This document shows positions 1 through 12,461 of a stretch of 64,000 bases of DNA, in pieces (the first letter of the stretch is position 1; every line of letters begins with the position of its first letter). The notes under the pieces are model-generated. The model ran no database searches and was not told where the DNA came from. It saw only the letters and a program-made list of their open reading frames with translations. This stretch comes from Vespula vulgaris. Its lineage: Eukaryota > Arthropoda > Insecta > Hymenoptera > Vespidae. Made by a program: the position numbers and the translations under genes. The DNA is taken from assembly GCF_905475345.1 (NCBI RefSeq), contig NC_066588.1, forward strand, positions 931,501 through 995,500, written 5' to 3'.

Positions 1-589
1 TTTCACAAAAAAATAATATAATCATTTATAATAATCACTTCTTCAATTGTTCGAAAAAACATGCTTAAAAAAATTTAACAATTTATTTCTAACACTAATG
101 TATCATTATTTAATTTATAAGTGAAGACAAAGCTTATTACCTTCCTCCACAAATAGCGTCATGAAATGCAATAGACAAGTGTGCATCTGTTGCAGCAAAA
201 TATATTTGTTAATATTTTTTGTTTTTTTTTTTCTTTTTTTTTTTCATAGAATTCTTTATGAAATGATTATTTTATCTGCTTTATAAAATCAAAGATCATC
301 ATATAGAGTTTAGAAATATTTTTAAATTGTATATTTCATCTGATCTGGATTATGCTACCCTGTTGCATTGAACAAATGACTTTATCTGTAACTTTTTGAA
401 TCTTTTTCTACTTATTCGTATATATCTACTTTTTATGAGAGCGAATTGTTTTCCTATGAAACATATCATATTTATTAAATCGTGAAGATTTACATTCACA
501 CTCTATTGTATTACATGTAATAAATAGATGATTATTTGTGAAATGCTCGAATAGGGTAGTATTTTTACTTCATATTTTTATCTTTTACA

Positions 590-630
590 TACACACACAC
601 ACACGCACGCACGCACGCACGCACGCACGC
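590..630. repeat. (CA)n/(GCAC)n microsatellite
   Basis: A run of CA dinucleotides passes directly into a GCAC tetranucleotide repeat. It is a simple sequence repeat with no sign of coding. Confidence 0.9.
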
Positions 631-2688
631 GGATGCCGTGTTGTTCAAGAAAAAATTACTATGTTTCATAGTATTGCTGCAAGAAGATGAATAAGCCAAA
701 GATGTGACACGTTTCGCTTAACTCGAACATTAAGAATGGAAAGTTATTTTCTCATAAGTATTTCGTACACGTAAAGTAAAACATTGTAAGTACGAATCAT
801 ACATTGATGTCATTTTCTTCCTGCTCAAAGATCTGTTGTCATTTAATTCTAGGTGAAAGATAGAAAGACACACCTACAGACTTATGATGAAAATGTCTTC
901 TGAAAAAAAAAAAATAAATAAATAAAAAATAAAAAATAAAGATCGACAAAAACTGGATGTAAGCTATATTTTTAGTAACAATTAAAAGAGAAAAAGGAGT
1001 TGAAAATCTCAAAGTTTCAAATATAAAACTTCCGTGAAAGTCATTGCGTCAAAAGTATTTTTAGTACAGTTTTTAAATATAAAGTATTTTGCCATAGGAG
1101 ACCAAGGTATTCCATAGTTTGTGTTACAAAGACTGCAGGATTGTACATATTACTTTTGTCTCCAAGTATACTTTAATTAATTACGTAAAATGTTACTCTA
1201 GTCCACGTGTGTGCTGCAATTTATATACCTTTGTGGCACATGTCAATATAATAATCTTAAGATGTATTATATTATTTGTTTTAAACCAAACGGAGCTAAA
1301 TTATGCAAAATGAATTGTATGTAAAGTTCTGTATTGTTAATAGAATTTTATGTAGGATATGTAAGGGCAGTACTTCAATACCAATAGTTGATAGATGTGA
1401 CTTTTATTGTTCTTGTTAATTATGTACCTGTTACTCTGTTATTCTCTATTTACATGAGTTAATTATATCCAAATTTATTTACAACATTTCTCATTACTAT
1501 ATTATACATTTTTATCAACTACTGGCATGACACTGTCCGTTATAATTCTATTTTACATGGCTCTCATATAAGGTATAAGAAAATTCTAGTGATTTCTTTT
1601 TTTTTTTTTCTTTTTTATTCACGTTGTAAGAATGCTTTGTATATTTTACGAACTTATTTTACAAAGGTCAGCACCTTATGTAGAATTTATTTGATCTATT
1701 TGGTGCTTCCCTGTTATGCAGAAATACCATCTGCAAAGGGAGTTGCTTTTGTTGACTATCCAAAGATATAACTATATCAAGTTTGTTTAATTACATCTTT
1801 TATAAGTCGTTATGGTTTTTATTATATATATATATATATGTGTATACTATCTACGCATATTTCTCTATATGTCACCCTTTTAACATCATGTTCAAATTAA
1901 GTTACTGTTGAGAAGAAAGAGTCGTCGAAAAAAACGTCATAAATTATATATATGTTTACATTTGACAATACTCTTTATTGTTATATTCATTCATTATTCT
2001 AATGGTAGGTTTATTCTCTGTTCTAATATGAAATATTTACACTGTGCTATGGATTTATGTTTCCATGATAATGCGCTGCAGAAGATAGTCAATTTATCCC
2101 TTCGTTACTCGCATCAGGTATATTCTATATATAATAGACTCATATTTATAACATTCTATCGATTGGAACTACGTATCTGCCTTTCAATATCTCTCAGTAA
2201 CATTCCACGTGTTTTTTAAGCTCTAGTTAGAAAATAATTAACACACTTGGGTCAACAAGACGTTACTGCAAAAAATGTAATAATTGAATGTACTGCTATC
2301 ATTTGATAAATATTTATAAAAGCTTTGTAAAATCATTAAAAACATGTATATTAAAATGATATCCTATACGAGTAACGGAAGGTTAATAAAAAAAAGAAAG
2401 AAAAGAAAAAAAAAAGCAATAACGATTCATTGGCATAACCCAAAGTTGAAATTCACACGCGTGATTAGAAGCCTCGATCATAAACTTATGTTTAACATTT
2501 ATTTACATTTTTATTTATATATTTTATCTGTGCATGAGTAGAAAAATAAGATAATTTTGCAAGTTAATAAAAACAAATGATAAAATTATATCTTAAACGA
2601 TGTATCCTATTAATCAAAAATCATTTTCAGATATTATTTCAACTGTTGTCAAATATACAATGTAAGTGTGTGTATATATATATATATG

Positions 2689-2693
<5 letters not shown>

Positions 2694-2736
<43 letters not shown>
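2694..2736. repeat. (TA)n microsatellite
   Basis: Long uninterrupted TA run, preceded by a GT/TA mixed run. A short open frame crossing it encodes only tyrosine-isoleucine repeats and is an artefact. Confidence 0.9.
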
Positions 2737-2739
<3 letters not shown>

Positions 2740-3917
2740 AATTCTCATATTTTATATTTATCTATATTTACTATTTTATAAGTAAATTAAATTTTTCAAT
2801 TTCTTGCCAATTTTACGAATTAAAAGAAGATTTGAGAAGGTCTTTGGGTTTTTAGATTTCCCTTATGTAAAAAAAAAGTTAAAGAAGATTGTGAATGTAT
2901 GAGAAAATATAATTTACACAGAGTTTTTCATCCATTATATTCTATTTTTATTGCTGCGAGTCTGTAAAATGTGTTATAAAAAGACACAGTATATATATAT
3001 CTATATATATATATATATAAAAGTAGAGTTCTAAAGTTCATAATATGTCAAAGTTAAAGCTTTATAAATTAATGAGACTAATTAGCACTACACTAAGAAG
3101 ACATTATATGACAATAAAAAATATTAAAAATTGTCATATATCAACGAGCTATATTCTTACTATCACATTATTTTACAAACCATCAAAACTTACGTTTATT
3201 TATATGTATCTTTTTAAAGAGTATTCAAATTGAATATAGCATAAGGAAAAGTGAATCATATCGATTGATACTACTATAATTATAGGGGACAGCGTATACA
3301 TATTAGGTATAAAATTTATATTCAATTTGATTGACAAATAAGAAATACAAAAAAAGTCTTATTATCACATATTTCTCTCAATACTACTTTTCAATACCAT
3401 ATCATTATTATCAAATACTATAAATTATATCAATGAATCATTAAACAAAGTAATACATATACGAAGTATTAAAGCATTACTTTTTGATTTGATGATGATA
3501 TACACGCGTTGAAATATATTTCACCCATATTTGCATAATAAATAAATATCATTTCTACTTGCAAAATATCTATAAAAAAAAAAAAAATCTTTAATACAAT
3601 ATTAATACTAAGTATATATCGATATTTTCAATCGAATAAATTTCAGCAAAAGAAAATATTTAAGCTGCTAGTGTCACAAGATATAATAACAAACATGATA
3701 ATAATTATGACTTTTAATTAAAGACGAAAAGAAAACATTTTCTTTCTTTTTTTTTCTTTCTTTTCTTTTTTTTTTTTAATTGCGTTTCTATTGGACGACG
3801 TGTGCATAATTAATCAATAAATACTCCTAACCTCCTTCTTTTTATTATCTTCAATAAAAAAATAAGCGTTAAATAATGTGAAATAATATTCATAGAACTC
3901 TTCGCATGAAGATTAAA

Positions 3918-4849
3918 TTAATCCTCGTTTTCCCAGGGACTCTGACACGTGGACGTAACAATATCTGGTGAAGAATTCCTTGTATCTGGGGCATGCGATA
4001 ACGTTGGCTTCAAGACAATTCTTTCGGTAGAGGACGAAACTATCGCATCTTTGCAACGACTTGTCGTTGTTATCATATCTTCTTGTTGTCTGCACTTATT
4101 TTGTGGATTATTTAATACCGATCGAATAAAATCATGTGTCTCTGCACGTAAAGCATTAACTCGTTCCTGAAGAATACGATTTCGTCGTACAAGAGCCAAC
4201 GTACGTACAACGATATTAAATAAACCTAATAAATAAATAAAAAATATATATATATATAAATGATCAGTAATTATATACAAAGAATCGAGTTCAAAAGTTT
4301 CTAGCTGATTTTTAAAAATCAATTACTTCTTTTTTATGACATTTCAAGATTCTATGTTAGACTTGTAATTTTATAAATTAAACTTGTTTTACAATATGAA
4401 AAAAAAAAAAAAGAAATTAAAACTAAAAATCTCGAAGAAAAAAAGGAATTGATTTTTAAAACAACCTAAGAACTTTTGACTCATCTAGGAACTTAATAAT
4501 AGCAGAAATAGAATGGATACGATAACGTAAAATAATTACCTTCACGTCTGGGAAGTATTACATCACAACGTTCCATAAACTTTTCTGAAATTTTTGTTGA
4601 AACGTTCGATGATGAAATATTTATGTCAACGGACTCGTGAGAATTATTATCTTCAAACGAAGAATTCTTTATGGGCGAAGATGTTATAGATTTTTCAACG
4701 TCGGAGTCTATGACATTGGTTAATCGCTTTAATTCCAGTTTCGGTTGTTTTCCTTTGATAACACGACACATCCTTTGTCGTCGGCGCGTATAAAGGTTTT
4801 CTGTACTTCTTACAACTGACAATTCCGGTAAGCATACTGTCGGAGCCAT
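3918..4849 (-). CDS. Unrecognised 205-aa coiled-coil protein, two exons
   Basis: I do not recognise this family. Exon 1 is 4849-4540 and exon 2 is 4225-3918. The donor AAG|GTAATT and the acceptor TTATTAG|GT join in phase 1 to give an uninterrupted 205-codon frame. The N-terminal third is basic (TRRRQRMCRVIKGKQPK around residues 21-37). The middle is rich in Ser, Asn and Asp. Residues about 104-135, starting LFNIVVRTLALVRRNRILQE, form a leucine-spaced amphipathic helix that looks like a short coiled coil. The tail is Ser/Thr/Pro-rich and ends in WENED. No signal peptide or membrane segment is visible. Codon use and the clean splice junction support a real gene. The basic-then-coiled-coil pattern could suit a nuclear or adaptor protein, but that is inference. 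The region upstream holds many CACGTG boxes and an NRF-1-like site. Confidence 0.72.
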
Positions 4850-5352
4850 AGTTATTTATAATTCTATAGAAAAAAGAGAGGAGAGAAAAATGTACAAATT
4901 ATAAATAGTTTCTCTAATACATCACATAATTATATTGTTTATAATTCTAAAAAAAAAAAAATTAAAATAAAATAAATTACAAATAATTTTTCTCATTTGC
5001 ATCATATATTAAAAAAAAAAAAAAAATAGATTAGAAATAATTTCTAACTTATATCATACTATATTATTAATAATTATATATATATATGTTGTATATAATT
5101 ATTACAAGAAAGAAATCTATAAATTACAAATAATTTTTAATATTTCTAATCATTCATTACTACTTTTATTTCGAGTATTAAACAATTCGAAAAAAAATAT
5201 TTTTAGAATGTCTAATCAAATTAATTTAAAATTCGTTGGAAAACTTGATTAGAATTAAAGTTGCTAACGCGTGTTACACGTGCGAGATTATAGAAAGCCA
5301 AGATATTATTTCATTGCCTCGACCAACCTAGAATACACGTGCCAGTGAAGCG

Positions 5353-5364
5353 TGCGCATGCACG
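5353..5364. promoter_or_regulatory. NRF-1/EWG-like site
   Basis: TGCGCATGCACG matches the NRF-1 palindrome consensus YGCGCAYGCGCR at 11 of 12 positions. It lies about 500 bp upstream of the start of the unknown minus-strand gene, inside a small GC-richer island, so it may mark that gene's promoter. Confidence 0.45.
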
Positions 5365-6520
5365 CGACTGTCAGCAACAAAGAGTACAAACACTCATATA
5401 CACATACACGTAAATAAATGCAGCTGTGGGATATAGAAAGGTATCGTTAGAAAAAAAAAAAAAGAGAGAGAAAGAAGAAAAGTTTCCTCTTTTTTTTCTC
5501 TCTTTTATCTCTGGTATAGTTTCACCGTGAATACATATAAATTTCTACACGTGTATCGAACATTCTACAAATTTCATTTCTATTACACGTGTAACTTATT
5601 AATTCGATCAAATTTCATAAGGTTTATAAATACACGAAGTACAACGAAATTTATTCGTTCTATTTCTACGTACACAGTTTTCGTTGGATATCATTTTCTA
5701 CGAGTGCATTTCGGACTATTTTGAATATTATAATAATAATAATAATAATAATTATTATTATTATTAAATTTCAAGAGCAACTTTAACTTCATTTATAATT
5801 TACTTTACACGTTTAATTGTAGGAAATTTCGTAATGTTTGCAAAGATATAAATACAATGATATTTCTCCGTTTTGTTTGATGTATTACATGTATTATATT
5901 ATAGGTTACGTTCATAGAAGTTAAGATCAGAGGGAGAGATAGACAGCACGTGTCAGAACGCGTGTAATTACAAATTGTGTCAACGTGACGCAATACAAAA
6001 CTCATCTGGACGTCGCACGCACGGTGTGCAGCCACACGTTCTTTCCTTCTTTTTTTTTTGTTTTTAATTTCGTTATGTACAGCGAGATAGAACGTTCTAC
6101 GTAACGGGGAATTAAAATGCAATGTGCTTCCTCCCTCACGTGGTAGACATCTTATCGAAATACGGTTACACATATTCTATTTGAGACTCCTTTATTACGT
6201 TACAATTAAAAAGTACTTATAAGTTCAATGAATTTTGTAATAACAAATCTTAATAGAGTATATACATATAATTGTTATCTTAACTATTATAAAAATTATT
6301 ATATATTATGTATTAAATCTTAGGAGCTTTAGAAACAGAATTATGTATTAACCATATATCAACCACATGTTCATACACGTGTTTCTTCTTACATTGCGTC
6401 AGCACAAGGCATATTTTTATTTTTATCTTTCACAACTATAACTCTCTGTTGCCTTACTGCTGCTTTTATTCCTTTCATTCGAGCTATTTTGCATCCTATC
6501 AAGAATCTATATATATGTGC

Positions 6521-6542
6521 ATGTGTGTGTGTGTGTGTGTGT

Positions 6543-6591
<49 letters not shown>
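6521..6591. repeat. (GT)n plus (TA)n microsatellite
   Basis: A GT run at 6521-6542 is followed after a few bases by a TA run at 6546-6591. Confidence 0.9.
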
Positions 6592-6592
<1 letters not shown>

Positions 6593-8181
6593 CACGGAAG
6601 TTCTCACAAACTTTATCATGTAAATTAACATCCCACGACTCTTATACATATATACATATGAATCTTTAACGCCGATGAAATCATTGTTTTCAGTAGAATA
6701 ATTTTTTTTTCCTTTTTCTTTTTCAAAACGTAGAACGATGCTTTAGGTTAAATTTTTATAAAACTCGAATGTTATTATTTTAATAAAAAATTATATTAAT
6801 TTTACTATGAATTTTTCGCTTTTGTATATTTAAATATCCGTTTAATCGAATATCTTTGATATTTGATTTTTTCTTTTTTGTGATCGTAAAAAAATTAAAA
6901 ACGCGGAAGAAGAAAGAAGAAAGGGCAAGAAGCGACGCACGTGTATTCTCTCTCTTTCTCTCTCTCTCTCCCTCGTGTCATCCATTGCCGAAAAAAACCT
7001 CTGTAGAGACAGTAATACGTTCGAAGGTCATTGCACTGCTACAGCTATGTACATAAACGAACGATTACACACACATACACACACATTATTTTCCGTTTCA
7101 AAGGGTGTGAATAACAGTAAGGAATCGTGTATAAATGATATAGGAAGCGAGGGAGAGTATCATAATAACAATAATAATAATAGTGTTCAAAGATGCATCG
7201 TAATATATGGTATACTACATAAATTCATTTTATTCTAACAAACACATTATTGTTTATGCTTCGATAATTTATATGTTAATTACTTATTATTGTTTATAAA
7301 TATCGAATGATCACATTGAGATATATAAACACACACACACATATATATGTCTATATATACACGTTAGTATTGTTTACACTATCTCCAATGTGTAATGTCT
7401 CGAAACGTTTATAACGACATAGAAGGTGTGATTAAAGATATATAATTGATTTATTAGATACTTACGAAAAATTATGGTGAAAACGAAATCCAATTAACTT
7501 CTTTAGATTTTCTCAATCATAGTCCATTTAATGTGTCAAATGTAAATGAACACCGCGTGGTATATAAATGAGCACTAAGTGAATTAATTGATCGCTATTG
7601 TAAAGAAAGTTGAAAGTACACGTTTACAAATATAGTATAATGTATACACATTTATTTGTAATAAGGATGGTGCGTGTAAACGCGGTAAAGCTCGATCCGT
7701 ACCTCACTCGCACGCGCGAGCTTCTCTTCAAGACTATCAACAACCATGGACTATCCTGATTAGTCAACTCGCTGTAATAATTCTTTTTCTGACGCATGCG
7801 CAGAATTGCATCTATTCGCACATATGGTGAATGAACATATATAGGACGCGTTACTACGCGTATATGTCACGTGGAAGAAAGAAATATTAAATCTTTAGTT
7901 ATTTTTATATAATTGCATTTATTTACGAAAGTGAACTTTATAATATGTCAGAAATACCGTACATAAAATTAAACAAATAGAATGATTAGTTTTTACTTAT
8001 ATGTTATTTGGAATTTTCGTGTACTATATATGTACATATATATTTTATATGTATATATGTATATATATGTGTATATATATATTATATACAACATATATAT
8101 ATAGTATATGCTTATTGCAGGTGGACGTGTGCTCACATAGATAACTTAGTGTAGTTATTTTTCTATATAATATATTTTATC

Positions 8182-9318
8182 TTAGAAACTAAATGCTTCG
8201 TAGATATTAGCCCCAAATAATTTAAGTTCGTCGTTTAGAATAAGACGCTGCAACCATACTGTAGATACATCTTTAGGCTTAGATTGATCTGGAATTTGTC
8301 CATTTATTATTGGAATTATTTTAGCCATAGGCATAGTGATCTTATTTATATCAACGAAATCTGAATGTTTTGAAATCTTCGTGGTAACAGAATCTGTCCA
8401 AAGCATATCTGTATGATTCGACGTCCCTGGTATCGATATCCCATTCCTCGTACCATTATCATTATTTGTTTTGGTATTAAAAAATTCTGATATATGATCC
8501 ATTAGTAAAACGAAACCACTTCGAATATTACTTTGCATAAAACCTTGTATTTCTTCGCTTTCCAGTAGATCTAAGGTTTCGTAAATGATGTTTGATAGAG
8601 ATGCGTTAGTTTTTTCTTCGCACTCCGATGGCAGCATATATTTTGAAAGATTTTTCGTTGGATTTCTGTCATCCGCAGTTACAGACGACACGATGGACCA
8701 ATATATTTGTTCTAAATCTCTCAATGATAATTTATCTATTAAAGATATAGATGCTGTTATTTCAGTGACCTTTTCTTTTATAATATTACACAATTGTTTT
8801 ATGCCGTCGTATATGAAGTGACCACATAACGACATATACTTTGTTTGGAACTCGTCATTCTCTTTGATATTATCCGTTACTTTCTGAGATTCTTTATACA
8901 TATGCCCAGCCATTATATTAAATTGAATTCTAATAAGTACTACAAGCATAACTTGAGAATAGATAATTGCAGCTGATCTTGAAATTGCTAAAACTTTAAG
9001 TTCATTCCACGACGCTACTTTGTCGTCGCAACCATTCCTTAGTTTGTTCACTATAGAAGTGGTATCCAAAGCTTTTGTTACGGACTCTCTTAAATTAGAT
9101 GCAAGAGGAAGAATCATCTGATTACATGTCCTTTCTGTACTTTCAAAATATTGACGTCTTCGAGCTTTCTCCAACATCTCCTTGATCTCTTTCTCCTGCC
9201 ATTCTCGAATTTTTCTTTGTGTATACCGTGATAGGAATATAAAACTTCCAATAATGATGCTCCCATATATAAACTTCCGTTTATGGCGACCAAAAAAATC
9301 TCTCACTCTTGAAAACAT
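8182..9318 (-). CDS. Pex3: Peroxisomal biogenesis factor 3 (PEX3)
   Basis: Single-exon gene of 378 codons. PEX3 is the peroxisomal membrane receptor that docks PEX19 and inserts membrane proteins into peroxisomes. The protein starts MFSRVRDFFGRHKRKFIYG, a short basic targeting stretch, followed by one hydrophobic anchor at about residues 15-33 and the charged segment QRKIREWQEKEIKEMLEKAR. Family blocks seen include FESTERTCNQMILPLASNLRE, a conserved helix MLVVLIRIQFNIMAGHMY, PMAKIIPIINGQIPDQ, and the C-terminal end GANIYEAFSF. Vertebrate PEX3 is about 373 residues and ends in a very similar NVYEAFS motif, so the protein looks complete. Tim8 lies upstream on the same strand, only 134 bp from this ATG. 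The absence of introns is unusual for this window. Confidence 0.95.
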   Translation of the reverse strand: MFSRVRDFFGRHKRKFIYGSIIIGSFIFLSRYTQRKIREWQEKEIKEMLEKARRRQYFESTERTCNQMILPLASNLRESVTKALDTTSIVNKLRNGCDDKVASWNELKVLAISRSAAIIYSQVMLVVLIRIQFNIMAGHMYKESQKVTDNIKENDEFQTKYMSLCGHFIYDGIKQLCNIIKEKVTEITASISLIDKLSLRDLEQIYWSIVSSVTADDRNPTKNLSKYMLPSECEEKTNASLSNIIYETLDLLESEEIQGFMQSNIRSGFVLLMDHISEFFNTKTNNDNGTRNGISIPGTSNHTDMLWTDSVTTKISKHSDFVDINKITMPMAKIIPIINGQIPDQSKPKDVSTVWLQRLILNDELKLFGANIYEAFSF

Positions 9319-9452
9319 ACTGTCATTGAAATTTCTAGATTATAGTTTTTATGATACAATTCTTTCTTTAAAGTAACACTTTATTAATTAATTAATCGAA
9401 TAAATGTAGTAATTATATCATGTATGAACTGTATAATTTCTTATTTATTCAT

Positions 9453-10048
9453 CTATTTCAAATCAATATCAGAACTTTTACTTAAAGCAATACGTTCCCA
9501 TCTATTTGTAATGAAATTAGTAGTATCAATGAAACGTTCAACGCAGTTCATAAGGCATTTTTCTACCTTGGCTTCCAATCGTGGAGTAGGGCGGTCAATG
9601 CAAGTTTCCCAGCAAATATCTGTCAGATTTAGTGCTAGATTCTATGAAAATAATAAAATATATATATATATTTTTACAAACCAAATATCGTATAATGTTT
9701 GATTTCAATTTAAATTCTATTCTATAAAAATCTGTCAAACAAAAATATATATGTATATATACCTTTTTAAATAAAAAAAGCAATGAGACATATAATGGAC
9801 TTTTTCATTTAATTATTAAATAACGTTTTAGTTATATCCAAGAAGATAAAACAACTCATAACTCATGTTTTTTGGTGTGCTATTAAATTCACATAATAAA
9901 ATGGACAAATTCAATAATTAGACGTAGGTAGTTGATAAGAAACAAAAAATCTAACCTGAAATAATTGTCTTCGACTTTCTTTTTCTATAAAATCTTCAAG
10001 TTGCAAATCTGACGCATCTTCCGCACTTCGATCTACGGTTAAGCTCAT
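9453..10048 (-). CDS. Tim8: Mitochondrial import subunit Tim8 (small Tim chaperone)
   Basis: Two exons, 10048-9956 and 9641-9453, join in phase 0 to give 93 residues; both are too short to stand out as single frames. Tim8 works with Tim13 in the mitochondrial intermembrane space, carrying hydrophobic precursors towards the TIM22/TIM23 machinery. The hallmark twin CX3C motif is present: C41-WET-C45 and C60-LMN-C64, which form the two disulfides of small Tims. The family signatures LTDICWETCIDRP and NCVERFIDTTNFITNRW are clear. Exon 1 gives LEDFIEKESRRQLFQ, matching the Tim8 N-terminal helix. The length matches family members of about 90-97 residues. The donor is CAG|GTTAGA and the acceptor TTTCATAG. 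PEX3 lies just downstream on the same strand; RBM45 diverges 2.5 kb upstream. Confidence 0.93.
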
Positions 10049-10489
10049 ACTTTTGCTTATTTTTTTTATTAGTAATATAATCGAAACATTTGACCTTTAC
10101 TCTTCCTCCTATTTTCTTGATTTGTACATTACCTCATGAGTCGCTCTTCGCTTGCATATATTTCTCATTGTCCAGCAGGTATGAACGTACATGCGTTTCA
10201 ATGCATTAATCATATAACCATAAAGCATATAGCATTTAAGTTACCAACATTTTTATTTCCAATTTTGTATTTCCATTTTATTAATAAAATAAGAAAGCTT
10301 AATACTTTTGATAAGGTTTTGTTATTTAATTATTTAATAATATTTAATCACAATTATTTAATAATATTATCACCAATTCAAAATTTTTCATTTATACAAT
10401 TGAATCAAATTTACACAATTTAATTGTGATAAATTTAATTTAAGAAAGAGAGAGAAAAAGAAAGAGGGAAAGAAAGAGAGGGTGATTAT

Positions 10490-10945
10490 ACATAAAAATT
10501 TTTAAATAATAAATAATAATAATCAAAATAATATAATTGTTCGAATATAAATGGATTTGTTCGTATATCAAACGTCGTTAATCGAAGTGTGAATTTAATA
10601 TGATTTTAGTATTCATTTTATTTGGCGCGAAATTCGAATTCGTTAATTGCGAGTTTCGTATAATAATCACGTAAATAATGTCTGAAGATGTGTATTTTCT
10701 ATATAAAATTCTATATAACATTTAATTGATATGATAACATTAATAATGATTACAAATTTTTAAACAGTAAGTGATAATAATCCAAATAGTATAATCGTTT
10801 GAACATAAATGGATTTGTTCGTATATCAAACGTCGTTAATCGAAGTGTACATTTAATATGATTTAAGTATTAATTTTTGTTTGGCGCGAAATTCGAACTT
10901 GTTAATCGAAACTTTCGAATCCGTATAACGATATAAATAATGTAT
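10490..10945. repeat. Imperfect direct duplication, two ~190-bp copies
   Basis: Copy A (about 10490-10680) and copy B (about 10750-10945) align with a shift of about 258 bp. A block of about 44 bp starting ATAAATGGATTTGTTCGTAT is identical at 10547-10590 and 10805-10848. Both copies continue with TTTGGCGCGAAATTCGAA and end in AATAATG after similar sequence. The divergence outside the core suggests an old local duplication or two copies of a small non-coding repeat element. Confidence 0.85.
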
Positions 10946-12449
10946 ACAAAATAAATGATCTATAAGTAACGTATAAAAGTGCAGGAAAATATTGTTTTCT
11001 ATCGTGCTTCAAGAAGTGACAACAAAATCGTTTTACTATGATAAAAGAAGGAATAAAGTTGTAGTGAAAGGAAAAGAAAAGACCAGAAGAGAACAGAAGA
11101 AAGTAGAACTATCGTATTTACGTTCACTTAAAATACGAAAACGACAATTCCTGAGATACGTAGTATGTCATTATCCATATTTCTCTTTCGTCTAACATAC
11201 TAACGTACTACATCCGGAAAAATATCGGAGCATGACTTCTTCAATGCTTTTGTGGAACGAAACAGTTTACTTGAAAACGTAACGACCGTTATCCGGTATA
11301 GTCATCAACCTAATGTGATGGAAATTGTGGTTTGTATAAGACACGCACGAAAAAAGAAAAAGAAAGATTAGAAAAAAGCAACATATTAGACCGGAAAGAT
11401 TAAAACGAGAAAAATAAAATTAAAAATAATGTCAGTTTAAAGATTAGATTTATAGCAATATCATAAAGTGAAAGTAAATGCAAAGAATAAATATATTATG
11501 TGAATAATATAAACAAGTGTAAGCTCGAAAGTGATTGGTTTAATAAATGATTAGGCGCCAATGTTATTGGCAGCAATGCTCGATGATAGTACAGCGATCT
11601 TGCTAAATCAAGAAAATTGATCAATGTGAAAGAATATTTTTAACCGACGCGAGAGATGATCTGTTTAATAAAATTGAAAGGAGCAGACTTGTACTTTCTC
11701 CGTAACAATTATGGTTACTTTATAACATTTTGTATAGATGCACAAACATTTTGATAGAAAATATAAAGGTTATAAGGATTTCTTTCTTTTTCGTTTTTTG
11801 TTTTTTGTTTTTTTTTGTTTTTTTTTTAATTTCAACTATATACATATACGTATGTATATATTTGTTTCGTACTAAATTTTTGAATAAATTATGTACTCGT
11901 TTTTAGACAGTTTCTTATTTCGTTACAGCCCTGAATAAGAAAGTTTTTAAACAAAAACACTAGGAGGCGCCTTTATCAAATCAGACTTTCTCAAGTCGGA
12001 ACGATGCCTCTTAAGGCAGTGAAAAATTGTGTAATCCTAAATTACAATACGGAGTACCGTTTTATTAAGTGATTGCTTAATAAGAGAGGATATCTGATGT
12101 CAACATGACTAAAATTTGAAAGTGTGTCAGGAGGTTGAACTGTTAAAGAAAAAAACAAAAACAAAACAAAAAAAAAAGAAATAATTAAAAGGAAACTTAC
12201 ACTTTCCAAAAGATAAAAAAATATTATTACATAGAAAATAGAGATCATCGGGATATACATATATATTTATTAATGAAATATAAAGGCTTAAGAAATCGAT
12301 GAAGTCATCGATTATTGATACACAATAATCATATAATTTCTTTATAATTAATATTAGACCGAAACGATTTGCGTTAAGAAATAATATTAGGAATGTTTTT
12401 GGTAACGATGTGACCACGTATGACGCCGTCTCGAACGTCATGATATTTC

Positions 12450-12461
12450 TGCGCATGCGCG
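12450..12461. promoter_or_regulatory. Perfect NRF-1/EWG palindrome in RBM45 promoter
   Basis: TGCGCATGCGCG fits the NRF-1 consensus YGCGCAYGCGCR at all 12 positions. It lies about 90 bp upstream of the RBM45 ATG in a locally GC-rich stretch. The insect orthologue of NRF-1 is Erect wing. Binding is inferred from the motif only. Confidence 0.65.

Larger units (their letters stand above)
1..3917. other. Gene-free AT-rich stretch
   Basis: I see no coding exon here on either strand; open frames are short, lysine/tyrosine/isoleucine-rich and run through simple repeats. The stretch holds a CA/GCAC microsatellite near 590-630, A- and T-homopolymers, and a long TA run near 2694-2736. It could include 3' untranslated sequence of a gene left of the window, but nothing in the sequence proves that. 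Confidence 0.6.
4850..8181. other. Intergenic region between unknown gene and PEX3, E-box rich
   Basis: No coding exon is recognisable. Nine perfect CACGTG hexamers lie at 5277, 5336, 5548, 5586, 5947, 6137, 6376, 6938 and 7868. An NRF-1-like site is at 5353 and a weaker one at 7791. Islands of higher G+C (about 5265-5370, 5990-6170, 7660-7870) sit in AT-rich sequence and look like promoter or enhancer DNA. The rest is simple repeats. By position this is the upstream region of the minus-strand gene at 3918-4849 and the 3' flank of PEX3; unannotated 5' untranslated exons may be present. Confidence 0.55.

Noticed and set aside
2577..2855. Short ORFs running through TA and CA microsatellites (also 16043-16354, 34379-34654 tail, 37116-37364)
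   Set aside because: They encode Tyr-Ile or Thr-His repeats made by the simple sequence and show no gene structure.
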